Part shown: piece after piece, positions 35,901 to 50,339 of the stretch | Position numbering within the stretch: position 1 is the stretch's first letter | Layout: every line of letters starts with the position of its first letter | Source: Epiperipatus broadwayi | Taxonomy: Eukaryota > Onychophora > Udeonychophora > Euonychophora > Peripatidae | Length of the DNA: 64,000 nt | Reading direction: 5' to 3' | Assembly (NCBI GenBank): GCA_028023455.1 | Contig: JAQFVV010000013.1 | Span: 4,034,001-4,098,000, forward strand | Program-made: the position numbers and the translations under genes | Notes under the pieces: model-generated | The model's input: the letters and a program-made list of their open reading frames with translations, nothing else | Told to the model about the DNA's origin: nothing | Database searches by the model: none

Positions 35901-38569
35901 CTGCTAGTATTAGCTCAAGATTATAAAAACTCTAGAAACTATGATTGTGAACAAAACAAAATATAAATGTACATGCTGAATCTACTTTATTTTAGTCTTA
36001 TTGGTTATAATTTTCAAATCCCTTGAAACCATATGCTATAATAAAATCAAGTCACACACTGCTAATTCTTAGAATAGAGAGTGGGGGGAACAAAGACATT
36101 AACATTTTTGGACAGGAGAGTGCATATCTATTTTACAGAATATGTGTGAAGAGTGGTTGACTTTTGCAATATTTTATAAGTGTATAAATCACTATGTTAT
36201 CAATTATTGCATATATACAAATATAATGTGCCATAATTCACATGAATTATATAAATTACATTTATTTTGCAGTTTTCAGTACTAATATTTTTTCATTTCA
36301 TCTACAATAATGATTATAAATATAAAAAAATGGTAGATACTTAATGCTTAGCAAGATAGCTCTAGAGTGGTGTAAAGAGGAGTACAGAAGTCAAATGCAG
36401 ATTACGTTAAACTATAGCAATAAGGTATCATCTTTTTTGCCATTCTATAAATGAAGTCATTAATTGTATGTTTTTGATTAAATATCAATATCTAAAAAAT
36501 AATTTAGTTTGAGTTTAAAACCAAGCTGTTTGGAATTTTTTAAGATATTAATATTAAATAATGTGAATAAAAGGTGGTATGAAGAAGACTATTATCTAGA
36601 AATTAATCTGGTAATGTGGTTGTCAGTACCTTTTTATGTGATAGTATATACTCATTATCTGTGCTTACATGGATAAAAAATGAAGAGAAGTGCTTCAGTT
36701 AAATTTATAAGTGTGTTTTTAAAATTAAATACACTTAAGCAGAATAAATACATCATGTCCAAATGATGATCATCAAAACTTTATTCTATGATTGTGATAA
36801 AAATTTGCCTCTACTATTCCAGCTTTCATATAAACATGGCTCATTTCATTACTTAAAATTATTATTAGATAAAACTCTCCATGCAGGATTGGTGTTATGA
36901 TTTTTGACATCTGCCTGCACATATAATATGAAATGCCTCCCACCCCTTTTTTCTGGACATAAAGATTAAATAATCAAATAAACATGAAACATATAACTAT
37001 ATAGAACTTTATTTAATATAATAATAAGAATAATATTTTTATTTCAAATTCAACAAAAAAAAAAATACAAAAGGTGCATGGCTGAAGATTTATTCCAGTC
37101 TTTATATTACATGCATAGTAAAGCATTATATGTATAGACTATTTAAATCAATTATTATAATCTCACAATACAAAAAAAAATATATTACATAAACAAAAAC
37201 AATAAATTATATTTAACCTATGAATATTTAGCATAAATTAATATGATTCATTCATTACATTTTTTTTTTTTGATAAATCATCACTGATTTTTGCTCGTTT
37301 TTTTTTTTTTTTTTTGATAACTTCTATTCTTTTAATGTTTCTTTTTTGATTCTAGTAATTAGATAATTTCTTTTTTTAATCCATTTTTAAAATTTTTCAA
37401 AAAACAAAATAGAAACTATTATTATTTTTATGCCAAATAATAATGTTGATAACTCACCATTACAAAAATGTTCAACCTAACAGATATATACAAATTTGGC
37501 AAAACAATAAATGCAGTGATGTATGTATATAGTGCCCAATATATTTTTAAATAATATGTTTCTAAGTAGGTGAATTTTTTATATATCATTAAAAAAAAAT
37601 TGTCACAACATATTACCCTCTGGTTTTAGCACCAGTCTACAATGTAGGTCTCATAAATCCTTTAGCATAACTCTGCCTGCATGATTTAGAGCACTTGTAA
37701 AATAATAAACTCTGAAACTCGAGGTCCATAAGCCATGATTTCAGCTTTGTGACTCCTAGCATTTGGACTTCTTAGGAATTTCCAAGCAATAAATCATTTA
37801 TTTTGTTAGATAAAGAGATCGCAATGCTAAATAAAAATTCAATTCTACATTGAATTATTCATCTGAATCCTGGTTTCTAACTAATATTTATACATATCGT
37901 GAGAAGTTGCATTTGCAATAAATTTGATCATCATCAATGATAATTTATCATTGCATACCAATATCTAATAGTATTTGTCCTAGATATCAACATTAAGAAT
38001 TAAGTTAGAAACTTTAATGAGTATTTATATTATTAAATAAATACTATATATATATTACAATTAATAATATTTAACTTTGTTTCTTTTGAAATATATAAAC
38101 TCCAGTTTAACTCTGTTGATTTATAAAAAAGAAAAAAGATTTTTCCTCTTGCAAATTCTTTCAAGAGTAGTCAATGCAATAGAGACAAGTGCAAGTTTAT
38201 TTAATCAACTTCAGCCTAATTCTTTTATTGATATTTCAGCTTTGTTTCTATAGACTTTAAATTAATTTATCATGGTTGCAGATCCTACTGAATAGAAGCA
38301 GCACACATAGGTAAGAATTATATTAAGAAATACATTTCTAATTATTAAGAGTCCCTTAGCTTGCAAATCCATTTCCAGTTAATGGCAGTCATGAAAACGA
38401 CACATACTTCCACGATGTTTTTTTTTTTATTTGGATAATTTACATTAGATTTGGTTTAATTCTTCAATTAATCTAAGTATGTTTTTGAAATAAGGAAGAA
38501 AAAAAATAGTTTTGAATAATAGAAAAAACAAAACGCAGAAAAATAAAATAAAAATGTTTTAAAAAACTT
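32983..38569. other. AT-rich desert, no gene
   Basis: No coding domain, RNA gene or clear transposon was found. Poly-A/T tracts are common, notably around 37255-37320. Confidence 0.55.
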
Positions 38570-38637
38570 AAAATGTTTAAAAAATAATTATTTAAGTAAT
38601 ATTTTTTTTCAAAAAATAATTATTTTTTAAACATTTT
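38570..38637. repeat. AT-only perfect hairpin, arms about 22-24 bp
   Basis: AAAATGTTTAAAAAATAATT on the left is matched by its exact reverse complement at the right end (to 38637), around a spacer of about 18 bases. It is low in complexity, so chance is less unlikely than the length suggests; it could be a MITE core. Confidence 0.75.
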
Positions 38638-41600
38638 AATCAAATTGGGATAATTCTCATTTCATAAATCAAAGATAATAATCCTGTTAAAGTTAGAATG
38701 AATAAAAATGTCCATATTGAGGATAAGTGTCTAATGTTATTTTGTTTTAATAACTTGTGAGCTATATATAGGCAACTGGTTTATATTTATCAATTATTGT
38801 CCTACTCCTAGTTATATATTTTAAATATGATAGAGTTTACAAATGTTCTTGTTAAATTGAAAATTGATACAGTATTAATATTTTAAATATTTTTAAGTTT
38901 TCTAATTAATATATCAGTAAAAGTTTTAGCTTAATCTCATGAAAAAATAAAATCCTGTAGTTATTTGGGATACGACTTTATGCTACAAAGACACAAAGAA
39001 AATTTCAGTAATATAAAAGCTACTACCAGAGGCTAAACATGTGTTATTGCAGTCATCTAAAAGATCTTAGCTCCACCAATAGCAATGCCTGACAATGTAT
39101 AAAAAATATGAACTTAAATTATAATATCCTTAGTAGATACCCTAATATGAAGCATTAATAATTTTGTGAATTCATTTCTATGATGATGATTAAATCAAAA
39201 TGATTTACTGACATTATTAAATTACTAACGAAATAAATTAAATATATAATAATGTTATTGATTGCATTAAGAAAATAATATTATTGATCTGTTTTCAGAT
39301 ATAGAATTTTAAATACATAGATTTTAAAAAAAATTAAATGTTAAATCAATCCATTTAGGACTTCAAGTAAGAATATAAGATTTTTATTTAGTATATGACT
39401 TATTTTCCCAAAAAGGTTAGGTACAGTTATTATTAAAAAATGATGCAGAGATTCCAATTAGAAATAATTCATCCGTAAATTTATAGATTAATTAGATGTC
39501 ATTAGCTATGGATTCATCATTTCTGTTAGGCATTGGCTACATAAATCATAGGATATTAAATTCAATTTTTGAAGCAAATTAATGTAATAATCATGAATGG
39601 TATCTAATGATGAGATTCAAATGACATCTAAGAATATCAAATGCAGCTGCTTTTATTATTAGATTGAAAAAATATATTTGGGTGCTTATATTAAGCCCTT
39701 ATTTTACACCATATTTCTTCTATTGTTTGAAGACTTTACTGCTTGAATATTTAGAAGATATCTTAGCTTGAAGTTTATGTTATCTGGGAAACTATACATT
39801 TAGTAATTTATAAACTGATATACTTCATAACTTTTTTTTGCTTTCTATAAACAACTTGTTTTCTAATATCTTGTAATATAATATGTGAAAGGGTGAATAG
39901 ATTCTACAATTATAATAAAGTTGAGCATATCAGTAATATTTATTTCAAAATGTAAAAATTTTTTCTACAAATAGGAACACCCAATATTAGGATACATAAT
40001 GCATAAGTTTTAAAAAAGTTACTCTTAGATTATTTAAATGACATTCTCAATTAGTGTCAACTATAGAAATTATTTTACATTTAACTGTCTATAGATAAAA
40101 AAAATAATTTATACTACAATCCAAATAATATAATATTGTGTTAAATCTTTAGTTGCAGAAGATAACATCTGCTTTTAAAGTTATTTAAATGGAAATTTAA
40201 ATATACTTTGTGAAATTTTAGGTAAGGTCTCAATATTTGGAAAAGATTTTTGAACTTTTTGTATTTTTGTTAAGACTTTTTTATTTCTGATATTGTTTTT
40301 AATGTAACAAAGGCAGTAGAAATTAATTTACAAAACTGAAATTTCTACAATAAATCATTAACATAAATTTAATCAGATAATTTACTGATTAAGAATTTAT
40401 AAAAACTGCAGCTCCAAGCCTACCATTCTATCACTGCACAAAACAACACAAGGCAAAAACTTGGTTAACATGTTCTAAAGCCACTGAATAATTTTTCTCC
40501 ATTTAAAAACTTTAGAGATTTTTTTTTTAGAATAAGGTCAATTTTCCAAATGAATCATAAGTGGAGCAGGGCTTATTCATTAGATGAAGCAAAGAAATAA
40601 CTGCTTAAGACCTTGAACTGAAATAGATGTTGAACATTTAATTTTTTTTTGTTAAATTAATAACATAAAAATATCTAAATAAAACAATTTAAGAGACATT
40701 TTAATAACAAAAAAATACTACCATCAAAATCTATTTAATTCTTAAACAATATATTTCTTATTCTTAAAATTATTCTGAATAATCTTTTAATTACATAAGC
40801 GTAAGTTAACAGAAATGTGAAGAAATGCATTTAATGGAATCTGTTCTTTTATATTAGATATGAAATAAAAAATTTTCCATGTAATCTGAATATGATGAAA
40901 TTCTCAAATGTTTAAATGATTTAAATTTTTAGAAAATTGTTAAAAGATAAAAATAAAAATGTTATTGCTGATGTCTTGTCATGGTCAATAATATTGTCTT
41001 ATTTTGAGATGTTTCTAACAGCAAAAAAACTTCCAACTTAATCTAAGGAAAAGCCATTCTACACCACAAATGGAAAGTATACTTATAAACAAAAGAAAAC
41101 TATGTTAAAAAGTGTTGAATGTATTGATATATCTGTAGAAAAGGTAAAAATAATGAAGTATTTAAGGATTGTCTGAGATTTCTGTTTTCATCATATTGCA
41201 TATAAGCAAAAAAATCATTTGATAAAACATATGCGGAGAACATTCATAATTTTTTGTTGTAAAAAGCATTATTTTTTTTACAAATAAGAGATTTATTAAT
41301 TGGTAATACAAGGTCCCCCCCCTCATTTGCATATTTTTCCAAATGATCAGAAAAGACACAATAGTAATAATTAAACAATGTATGTATTGTTGGTGAGACA
41401 AACTAAAGCATCTGTTATTAATTTATGATAACTCTATCTCACTATGTGGGATGATTAAAATATTTTTCTGTGTTATTAATTAAAACAATCTATATTAATA
41501 TTAAGGATTTGTATTAAGTTTATAATATTAAAGACTTTTCAAAATTCATATTTTCAAATAGCTGACTTACAATTAATACTGATCAGTAAATGAGTATTTA

Positions 41601-42800
41601 ACCACCATTAAGTGGAAAGGAGAGCACATTTGAAGTCATATGCATGTTATTGCATTGATAATTAAAAAAGCCTACCAAGATCATATTTTTATTTTAAATA
41701 ACTCCTAAAGCCTCTCATAATAATCAGAATGAATAAAATATAGAGTGATTTAAATTTATGAATATCGTACATGTATGATTTGTAGAATTTTTAAAAAAAA
41801 GGATACACTGGGCATGGGAATATGTTGAAAAAAATGTAATGGATTGGGAAAAAGTAAAGAAAAAAACCTGACAGATGTTATTAAAAAGAATAGCAAAAAA
41901 TTGATAATGTTATAATATAGGATCTATTTTAAATTTCATAATTTACCACCAGATAGTGCTTTAACAAAAAAAGAAGTGAAGAAATTAGTCCATAGGAAAT
42001 TACAAGTATATATTTATTATCGAACTCAGGAATCAGCCTTTTAACAAACAAAGTAGTACAAAAAGTAATCTATAAGAAATTACTTGATAGCAATAAGTGT
42101 GATAAATAAAAGTAATAAAAACAAGTAATCTTTAAGAAAATTTAAATACAAAATACATGTGCATATCACAAAAAAATACAAAATAAATAAAAAAAAGTAA
42201 TATTACTGATGATTAATAGTCAAATGCTGATGAAGTTGGCCATTTGCCAGACTGTCTTACTGAGCTGGGTGTGCACTCTTTTTAATGAATGAAAAATAGT
42301 GTTTTTGTCTAGTTATTATATATAAAAATAGAAGCATTCAAATCTCTACTTTAAACCAAACAAAACATTCATGGGGCCATTATAGTTCTTGTTTAGTTAT
42401 TTATGTCACATTTATTAGCATCATTCAAGATAATAAAGATTATTTGTTATGTGTTTTTCAAATTTTATTTATATAAATAAATACATACATTTAATGTTTT
42501 ATGGATTAATTTTTTCATCCAGTAGTAGATTATGAAACTTAAAGTAGATCATATATTATAACACTACCAAAAATTTTAAAAAGCTTGTAAGATGGAATTT
42601 GGAAGAGAGGATAGAGATGTCATTATTTCAGCTTTAAAAAAATCTCAGAAAATAGTTTCATTTTATTTAAATATTATAAACAAATAATAGCAGTGTAAAT
42701 AAACAATTAATACTAAATTAAGATAAGAGTCAAGATTGTATAAAATATCTGTCAATAAATATATATCCTAAAGTGTTTTTTTTTTGTTTTGATTAGTTCA
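38638..42800. other. AT-rich desert, no gene
   Basis: No recognisable gene. A short poly-C tract sits near 41313-41321, and imperfect AGTAATCTxTAAGAAA-type repeats occur at about 41975-42150. Confidence 0.55.
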
Positions 42801-42849
42801 TGTTTCACCTCACTTTTACCACATTACAGCCATTTACAAAAGCAGAATA

Positions 42850-43215
42850 ACCTTAGGTGACCTAGAGATATCAAATGCTTGCAGATTCAAGCTTGTATTA
42901 ATAGCTCAATATTTTTCCACCCTACCACTTTTTTGCAAGTTAGGGGCAAGTTTCCATCTATTTTCAATCCTTTGTAAAAGAGTAATTGCATAGAAAAGAT
43001 ATTTTCAAGTTGTTTGTTTTTTTTAAATGCATCCTCATTTCTTCTCCATGTATGGAGAAAAATTCAAATCACCTCTCTTACTGTGTAGGTATTTCATGAA
43101 TGGACCTTTGCTCCTCAGATGAATTAGCAATATCAACACCCGATTCTTCATGTTCATATTAACAGTTCAATATTTTTCCAGATTAGTGTTTATGTTGTGC
43201 CCTCCCCCTAACTTT
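42850..43215. repeat. Weak direct repeat pair
   Basis: Segments near 42880-42925 and 43140-43185 share TTCAAGCTTGTATTAATAGC against TTCATGTTCATATTAACAG, each followed by TCAATATTTTTCCA. They may be two decayed copies of a small dispersed element. Confidence 0.4.
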
Positions 43216-43364
43216 TTTCATGAATTTTTTTTGCTGGATTGCATATTTCTCAACATCATCACACTAATCGTTATTCCCGATTCATATTTTTAAGACTTAA
43301 TAAACAGCAGTATTATAGTAAATAACTTAATCATATAGTACAGCACATGTATACATACCTCAAC

Positions 43365-43416
43365 ACTTTTATAGAATATATATTAAATTCACTTTTATAG
43401 AATATATATTAAATTC
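43365..43416. repeat. 26-bp perfect tandem duplication
   Basis: Two adjacent identical copies of a unit beginning ACTTTTATAGAATATATATT. Confidence 0.9.
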
Positions 43417-43435
43417 TAGATTTTTTTTTTAATAA

Positions 43436-44050
43436 ATGTTCCGGTTTTAATAACGGAGCAATGCGCACTCCAATGTTACATATTAAAAACAATAAACAAA
43501 TTGTGAAAAAAAAATTAAAAAAATTAATAGCTGTATTAAGATTATCTCTTTTTTTTTAAAAAAAAAATATATATATATCACTACACCTAGCAACTATAGC
43601 GTTAAAAAATAAACTTTTTTGAAAGTTTGTTAAAGTCTAAATGAAATTGTGTTAGCTGATCGGGGGAACTCTAAAAGGAATTTACAGGTCTTGACATAAC
43701 AAGAACATTTCAATAGTCTCTTGCTTCTTTTAATGATTTATGCAAACACTACATCTTCGCTAAATCATGACAAACTCCCCAGAGCTAAAGCGAGCTAATG
43801 TTGCCATCTTTGGCAAGTTAGTTGAAAAAACTTTTCCACTTTAGCAGACAAAGAAAACCATACAACAAGGTCTCCCTTCATATCTGCCCCAGGGTTGAAT
43901 CTCTGAGGATCCCTACGAGTATTCAATTGTAAACCATCAAAGTCTAAGAAGCTCAAATTTTCTGCTGTAAGAAGTAACTGTTGCATTAGCAAAGTGGAGT
44001 CAGATCACATGATCATGTCAAAATGACGATGCTCATATGACTAAAACACA
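43436..44050. other. CpG-richer unique block with a small minus-strand ORF
   Basis: This block has many more CpG dinucleotides and a more balanced base composition than the surrounding desert, and no similarity to any repeat in the window. It contains a minus-strand open frame (43986-43795 from an ATG, about 63 codons, MQQLLLTAENLSFLDFDGLQ onward) with ordinary amino-acid composition. I do not recognise the product, and no clear splice donor follows it. It could be a promoter/first exon of a host gene, an exon, or an unknown element fragment. Confidence 0.4.
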
Positions 44051-46239
44051 TAAGAATGATAAATGAGACACTCAATTAAAAACAATTTTTGTATCGTGTT
44101 TTCAATCACAAAAAATTAAAATTAAGTTTTGATTTATGTAAAAAAGATAATACTATATATGTGTGTATGTATGTGAGGAGGAGGAAGGGAGTCCTCATCA
44201 TTATTTCCAAATAATATTGATCTTTTGCAGGATGGGTTCTCCAATCGAAAGAATATCTTCTCCACATCATTCAGTAAATTTTTTATTAATTTATTTGACA
44301 TAGAGTGTCTTTCTAAATCTCTTAATATCTTGTGTGATACAGTTTATAATTTCTTTTATTTTCTATTCTCATCTTTTATAATATAACTCAGTTCCATTCC
44401 ATTTTTTTTATTTTATCATTGGTGGCTGCAATATATGTTTTATTTCTCTCCCATGTGTTATATTTTCTCTGCAACTTTTTTTTTCTTTTATCAAATATTC
44501 AAATCGGGAATCCATAACAAAGTTCTTACAGAATGCATCTGAGTGTATGAGAGAGAAAGAAAGAGAAAACCCTATTTGACTTATTTGCATCCATGTAAAT
44601 ATTCACCGATTGTGAAAGATTTGAACAAACACTTTCTCATAATGTTTTTTTTAATTGATTAATTTTAAGCTATAAGCAATAACTATAGGAAGTAGAGAAT
44701 ATTAAAAGATAATCTATTAATCATAGCTCATCTGAGACAAAACCGATTTATTTAATATATATAATTAATGGCCATACTACTTAGGGCCCACAAAATTAGA
44801 AAAAAAAAAGTTTAAAATCATAATAGCTTATTTAACAAAATAATATAAGCGTAATAATTAAAAAGTAATAATATAAAATACCTTATATATAAATAATATA
44901 TTAATATTAAATTAAATCTCTAATTACTTTTAATTTAAGAGCAACCTTTTCCAGAAATATTAAAAAATGTAAATGCTCCACAAAGGATTTCAATTGAACC
45001 AATCAGTCAATTCGAAATGCGCAGACATATAGAATATTTAAACATTTAAATAAATTGACATCGATTAAATTACACATATCATTTTTTGCATAACAAATAG
45101 TATATAGTTTACATATTAACATAACAATATAAATGTCCTATAAATATGAAATAGTAAATTTCATAAATTTTGTCATGCCCAAAGATATTCGAGATGTTAT
45201 GGATTCTTGGACCACTTAAAGTAGCTGATTCAGTCAAAGCATTGTAGGAACAGGTTGCATTTTCTCATGATTTTAGAAAAGTTGTTCACCAGCAAAAATT
45301 GAAAATTTAATTTAATATTAATCATTATGTGTGAATGTGCTAAAATAATTTCAGAATTATACACATGGTAAAAAATGTAAAATAAGTAAGGAATTGATAA
45401 AATAAATCTTAAAAAAAAAAAAAAAAGAATTTAAAGCTATATGTTCAAGATTTAAAAATTTTATGTTTCATGTTTATAAAGTTATTTAACAAAGTTTATT
45501 TTATAAGTTATGATAATATCTAAATTATATAATATTATAGTTTGAAAAAATGTCAATTGTGATTTAATATATTATTTATCTTCAATGGGAACAGGCACTT
45601 TCCTAGATTATTTTATTGATGACCAAGAAAGAAAAGTAGATATTGATAAAGATTGCACAAATTTCAGCATTAAAATAATGCCAATATTTTTTATAATATG
45701 AATACTATAATTTTCTCATTGTGAAACATGGCAGATTGTTATCACAAATATAGATAATAGTTTGTCAGGGATCAGTTGATTATTGTTATAAAATAGTATT
45801 ACATTTAATAAAGGGTATCCACTTATTATGTCACATCCAATTCTACTTTATAAATAACAGACTTTTTTTTTCAGATTCCAATTAAGCTTTCAATCATCTT
45901 AGCCATTTAGCATTGCTTAATAAATATGTACCTAATTTTGTTAAGTGGAGAATATAAATCTTGTTTTATTTGAATGATTGGATGAGTATGATTCTAATAT
46001 GATGTATCTTCCTACACTAATATGGAAAGTTTTATATTTTTATAGGTGATGAATCTATAGTTTGTCTTCAACTTGTAATACATAATTGTAAAAATGTAAT
46101 ATTCCTCATTAGTTAAAATTATAAAAAAAAACTACTTTATACAGCCATATAAAAAACCATTTATAAAGTAGATTGTTGGAAATAGTAATCAATGATTATT
46201 CCAAGCTTACAGTAAATGGCAATGGAGTGAAGAACTGCT
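44051..46239. other. AT-rich stretch, no gene
   Basis: Includes a short GT/GA-rich simple stretch near 44155-44195 and a long A run near 45410-45426. No domain was recognised. Confidence 0.5.
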
Positions 46240-46490
46240 CTTGTTTTATCACATATAGTCTAAGTATTATAAGGAATCAAGTGATTTGTTATTGTTAATA
46301 TTTCTTGGCCAGAAAAAAATTGCTTTCAATTAAAAAATTGAGTTTACTAAAATATATAGTTAATGACCCAAAGTTAAATTTATATAACTTTTTAGACAAG
46401 TTGACTTGGGGTTCTAATCATAGGGTATTTTGAATTTCAGGCTTTTAAATTGAAGAGCAAAATAAAATTAAAGATGATTGCTAAATATGT
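46240..46490 (+). repeat. Interspersed repeat, copy 2
   Basis: Partner of 31600-31850, same orientation. The best-conserved part is 46378-46488. Confidence 0.75.
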
Positions 46491-47744
46491 AGCTGCAGTA
46501 TTTCATCTTGAATCCTAAATTTTCACTGATAAAAGCAAAATCCAGAAACAAATCTATAACCACTGATTATACAAACTTTCTATAGATCTTAATAGAATAT
46601 AAATTGTTTTGTTTTATATTCTAGATTAATATAGAAAAAACAAGCCTTGTCAAATAAAATAAGAGATATATGGCTAATAATATTTATACAATATATATGG
46701 AATATTCACAAAAGGAGACATGAAAATATTGATAAAGTACAAAAATAAAAAGATAGTCTCAGTTACTTTCACTAACAATAAATGAAGAAATATGTATTGA
46801 AATTAAAATACTCAAAGAACTGTGAATCAAATTATTCAACAATTATTTCTAGATTTCATATATCTAAAAAATTTTAAACTTTTCTGCAGATCAAATATCA
46901 GTACTATGGAAATATATGTGTTCGTAGTAGTTATTCAATCCTAATTAATCTAAATATATTGTTACTATGTTTTTATATAAATATTTACGTCTTTTTACCT
47001 GAAAAAAATAGTTACTTACAAGAAATAATTTCTGTTAACATGGCAGGTCTTGCATATCAGTCCAAGAACAAGAATCCTTATGTGTTTTTTTTTTGAAAAT
47101 TTATAGCTACAGTTTTTCTTGACATCCTGCTTCAATTTTTTTGTTCTAACTTTTTGTCTTTAATTCTTCATAGTACCTTTCAACATATCCTTTTGTAAGT
47201 ATATGTCAAATTTTTTTTTCTAATGCCTTCAGTATATAATTATTTTTCCACTAACTTTTTTTAATATATTTAAATTTTGACTAGCGCTTTCAGAGACCTT
47301 GAGTCTCCATAATCATGAAAGCGCTAAGTCATATAACTTGTTAATAAGATAGAGATAAGCTTCACTTTTTTGCATAAAGCGCAATCTAAATTACTTACTA
47401 ATCAAAGGTGAAGTAGAAAACTAGTATTTTATTTAAATTTTGACTGTAGTCTAAACTATTTTCTCCATTCTCTCTAAACGCATACTTCTAGAATCTTTAA
47501 ATATTACTATTTTTTTATATCTTTTATAAAATAATATTCAAAATACAAGTTATTTTCTTAAATTTAACTTCTAATAGCCACAGAATAACTTAGCATGTTT
47601 TTTCATTATAATACGGATGAATTTTTTATGACTATGTCTATCATCAATTATACTCCATAATTGAATTAAAATTCATATTAATAGCTGTATTGCATGTCTT
47701 CGTGATTTTTTCTGTTTTTGAATAGAAGTTTATGAAAATAAAAA
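46491..47744. other. AT-rich stretch with a nested hairpin, no gene
   Basis: Apart from the hairpin at 47282-47326, nothing was recognised. Confidence 0.5.
47282..47326. repeat. Perfect nested hairpin
   Basis: Outer arms TAGCGCTTTCA (47282-47292) and TGAAAGCGCTA (47316-47326) are exact inverted repeats. Inside them, GAGAC (47293-47297) and GTCTC (47303-47307) form a second, directly stacked stem. It stands out by its GC content in an AT desert. It could be the terminal hairpin of a transposon or a structured RNA element. Confidence 0.8.
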
Positions 47745-49230
47745 AATCCCAGGAGCAGATAGCAGACTGACAAGAATTACTAAAAATTTATAACCTAAAG
47801 ACAAATCACGGGTAAGAAAAAATCCATTTAATAATATTATTCATATAGAAACTATTACAAAAATTTGGCATAAAAGCATTATAGTCGCCTTAAAACTAAA
47901 AGCAAATAAAAGAAATGATTCAAAAATTATTGCCCAATGTTATTATTATGTGTTTATTAAAAGCTTTTTAAAAGAATCATATCAAAAATAATTTTGCCAA
48001 TAATTAAAAGCTATCTATCTATATAGCAGAGTAGATTTAGGCCAGAAAGAAACTTCTAGGAACAAGTTTTATTTTTAACAACTGATATTGAAAATGTTTT
48101 TCAAAATAAATTTAAAAATGAGACTAACTTTATTGGTCTAACCTTCACTTATGGTTTTATTTGGAAAATGGTCTTTTTTTAATAGTTTCTAAAATTCTTA
48201 AACTCTTGACAAAATACTACCCAATAGAAAAATTCAAAAGATATTAAAGGATAATCATTCTAGATTCAAAATTTTATATAATGATTTACCACAGGATACA
48301 GTTCTTTCAACTACTTATTTAATCTTTATTCATCATCGATCTTCCTGAAACAGAATGCATAAAATTTATCTGCACTAATATTTTGCTTTGATTTCTCAAA
48401 AAAGAATCTTTCCTGAGATAGAAAAATTTATCAGTAAGGATATGAAAAGATTAGAAATATATTTTCAGACTATGAACTTTTTTCTAATCCAATTATGCCA
48501 GCCTGATTTGTTTTTCATATAAACAACTGACAAACATCTTGCAATCTGAATATAATCTTTTGCAATAATAGACTGAACACACAATCTTATCCCACGTTAT
48601 TTAGGAGTAATCTTGTATTGCAGCTTAACTTGTCTTTCTCATTTATCTAAGTTTAGAATACAATTAACTTCTGGTTATAATCACCTTGAAATCTGGATGA
48701 TACTCTTTAGAGTTGTGCAAGTTACTTTACAGAGACCTTCATTAGCACTAGCATATTTTTCTGGGGAATGTTTTATCATAAAATGTTCCTACACTGCATT
48801 TTTAATCAATTAAATATTACTGTGAGAAATGTAACTGGTTATCACTATGCTCAATTCTACTCCTTTACAATGACTTTCTGTTCTTCAATATATTCCTTCA
48901 CCAGATATTAAAAAAGTAATTTCCTAACAGAAAATATATTAAAAACAACTGGTTAAATAGGTTATATTCGTCAGTACCTCAAGATATAGTTTCATCACTG
49001 AAAACTTCTTTTAAATCAAGATCATCTTTTTGAATATTCAACAAAAAATCTACTATCAAAAATTTATGGCATGAAATTGAATTTCTAAAGAGGTTCCAAA
49101 CAATTTTTTAAATTTGAGAATCAATAGTAAAGTGAACTGTATTTACTGCAGTCTTATTAGCACAATCCAGAAAAATCCATAAACACGACTCTCATTTACC
49201 TTAAAAATGAAATTCAGTTGCCACATGTAA
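47745..49230 (+). pseudogene. Jockey-like non-LTR reverse transcriptase relic
   Basis: Plus-strand translation in shifting frames follows the Jockey/X-element type RT from start to end. An opening KKSxGAD-like block is followed by KTKSWLxKFFNNI/IPKIWxK-like pieces and IDLPETECIKFICTNILL (about 48335-48390). In active elements this last block is SDLPET...KFIYADDxAL, so the YADD motif is lost. The C-terminal landmark is the 48613-48813 frame, which reads YCSLTCLSHLSKFRIQLTSG and then PSLALAYFSGECF. This corresponds to LDRSLTYxxHLxKLRxKLxSRxNLL and ASLALVYSxAEYC. Dozens of stops and frameshifts show an old, dead copy. No endonuclease domain was recognised upstream, so it is 5'-truncated. Confidence 0.72.
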
Positions 49231-50339
49231 ACTATAATTTTCATAGTTAATGTTTGTCCAACCTATGGCTATAATGGCACAATTGAAGGATTTAATAAAA
49301 TCATTAGTGAATCTATTTTCTGGCTGTAAATAATTAAACTGTTTTTAAAAAAATTATATGCTAAATATATGTGTGAATGATATACATTTGTATAATGTTT
49401 CATTAATCAGGCAAGATCTTACTTAAACATAGTTTTATTGCACATTGATTCTGCCACTAGAAACTTTAATGCTTTAGGATGACAGCTAATAACAGAACTT
49501 TTATCCTTCTCTTCATTCACTGAAATAATTATTAAATTTATTAGTACATTTTTATTGACTGCATTTTTTACATTTTTATTGACGTCACACAAAATGTGGC
49601 AAAGTTATACATAGTTTATAATCCAGATATAATCAAAATGTAGACATCAAGATTTTGTTATTAAAAGCAAATATAAGTATTGTTTCAAAACAAATTATCA
49701 CGATAAACAAGTACATTTACCAACAACATAAATATAAACATTTCCAGCATTAAATACATTAATCTTAATCTTATTATAATTTTCTGTTTAAAATGTTTGG
49801 AATTAAAAAAAGCATTAAAAGAATACATGGAATGTTACAGATACAAATAAATCAGAGAAAATATCAATATTTTATTCAAATATGAAAATTGTTAATAATA
49901 TAGAAGTCTGTGAAACAAAGTGGAATGATTATAGTGAAATGAGAAATATTTAAAAGTTTACAAAAACACACACCTACATTTCACACAAGACACTTTTCTA
50001 GATACTTTATTTGTGATAATTTTGATTATCTAGCAGTCATCTTTAAATACTTAAAATATTTTTCCCTATCTCCTTTTAATCCACAAATTAGTCAATACAA
50101 TATCTGTGATATATCCTAAAATATAGAGTTACATATTCCTTACAAAATGTCCAAAATGTCTTTCATTTTGCACTGCTTCCATTAAATCTTCACACTTCTG
50201 ATATTGCAGTTTCACAATATTTTATTTTATTTGTAACAGCTTCAATTAGTTAGAAGTCTTTTTCAGATATTTGAAAAATCTTTTATCTACCTCCTTTCAA
50301 ATGTCTGAAGAATACTACTACTGAATCAAAACTGTTTCA
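49231..50339. other. AT-rich stretch, no gene
   Basis: No domain was recognised. It may hold the decayed tail of the LINE upstream. Confidence 0.5.

Noticed and set aside
37255-37320. Long T tracts as possible pol III terminators or poly-A tails of retrocopies
   Set aside because: No promoter boxes, target duplications or gene body are associated.
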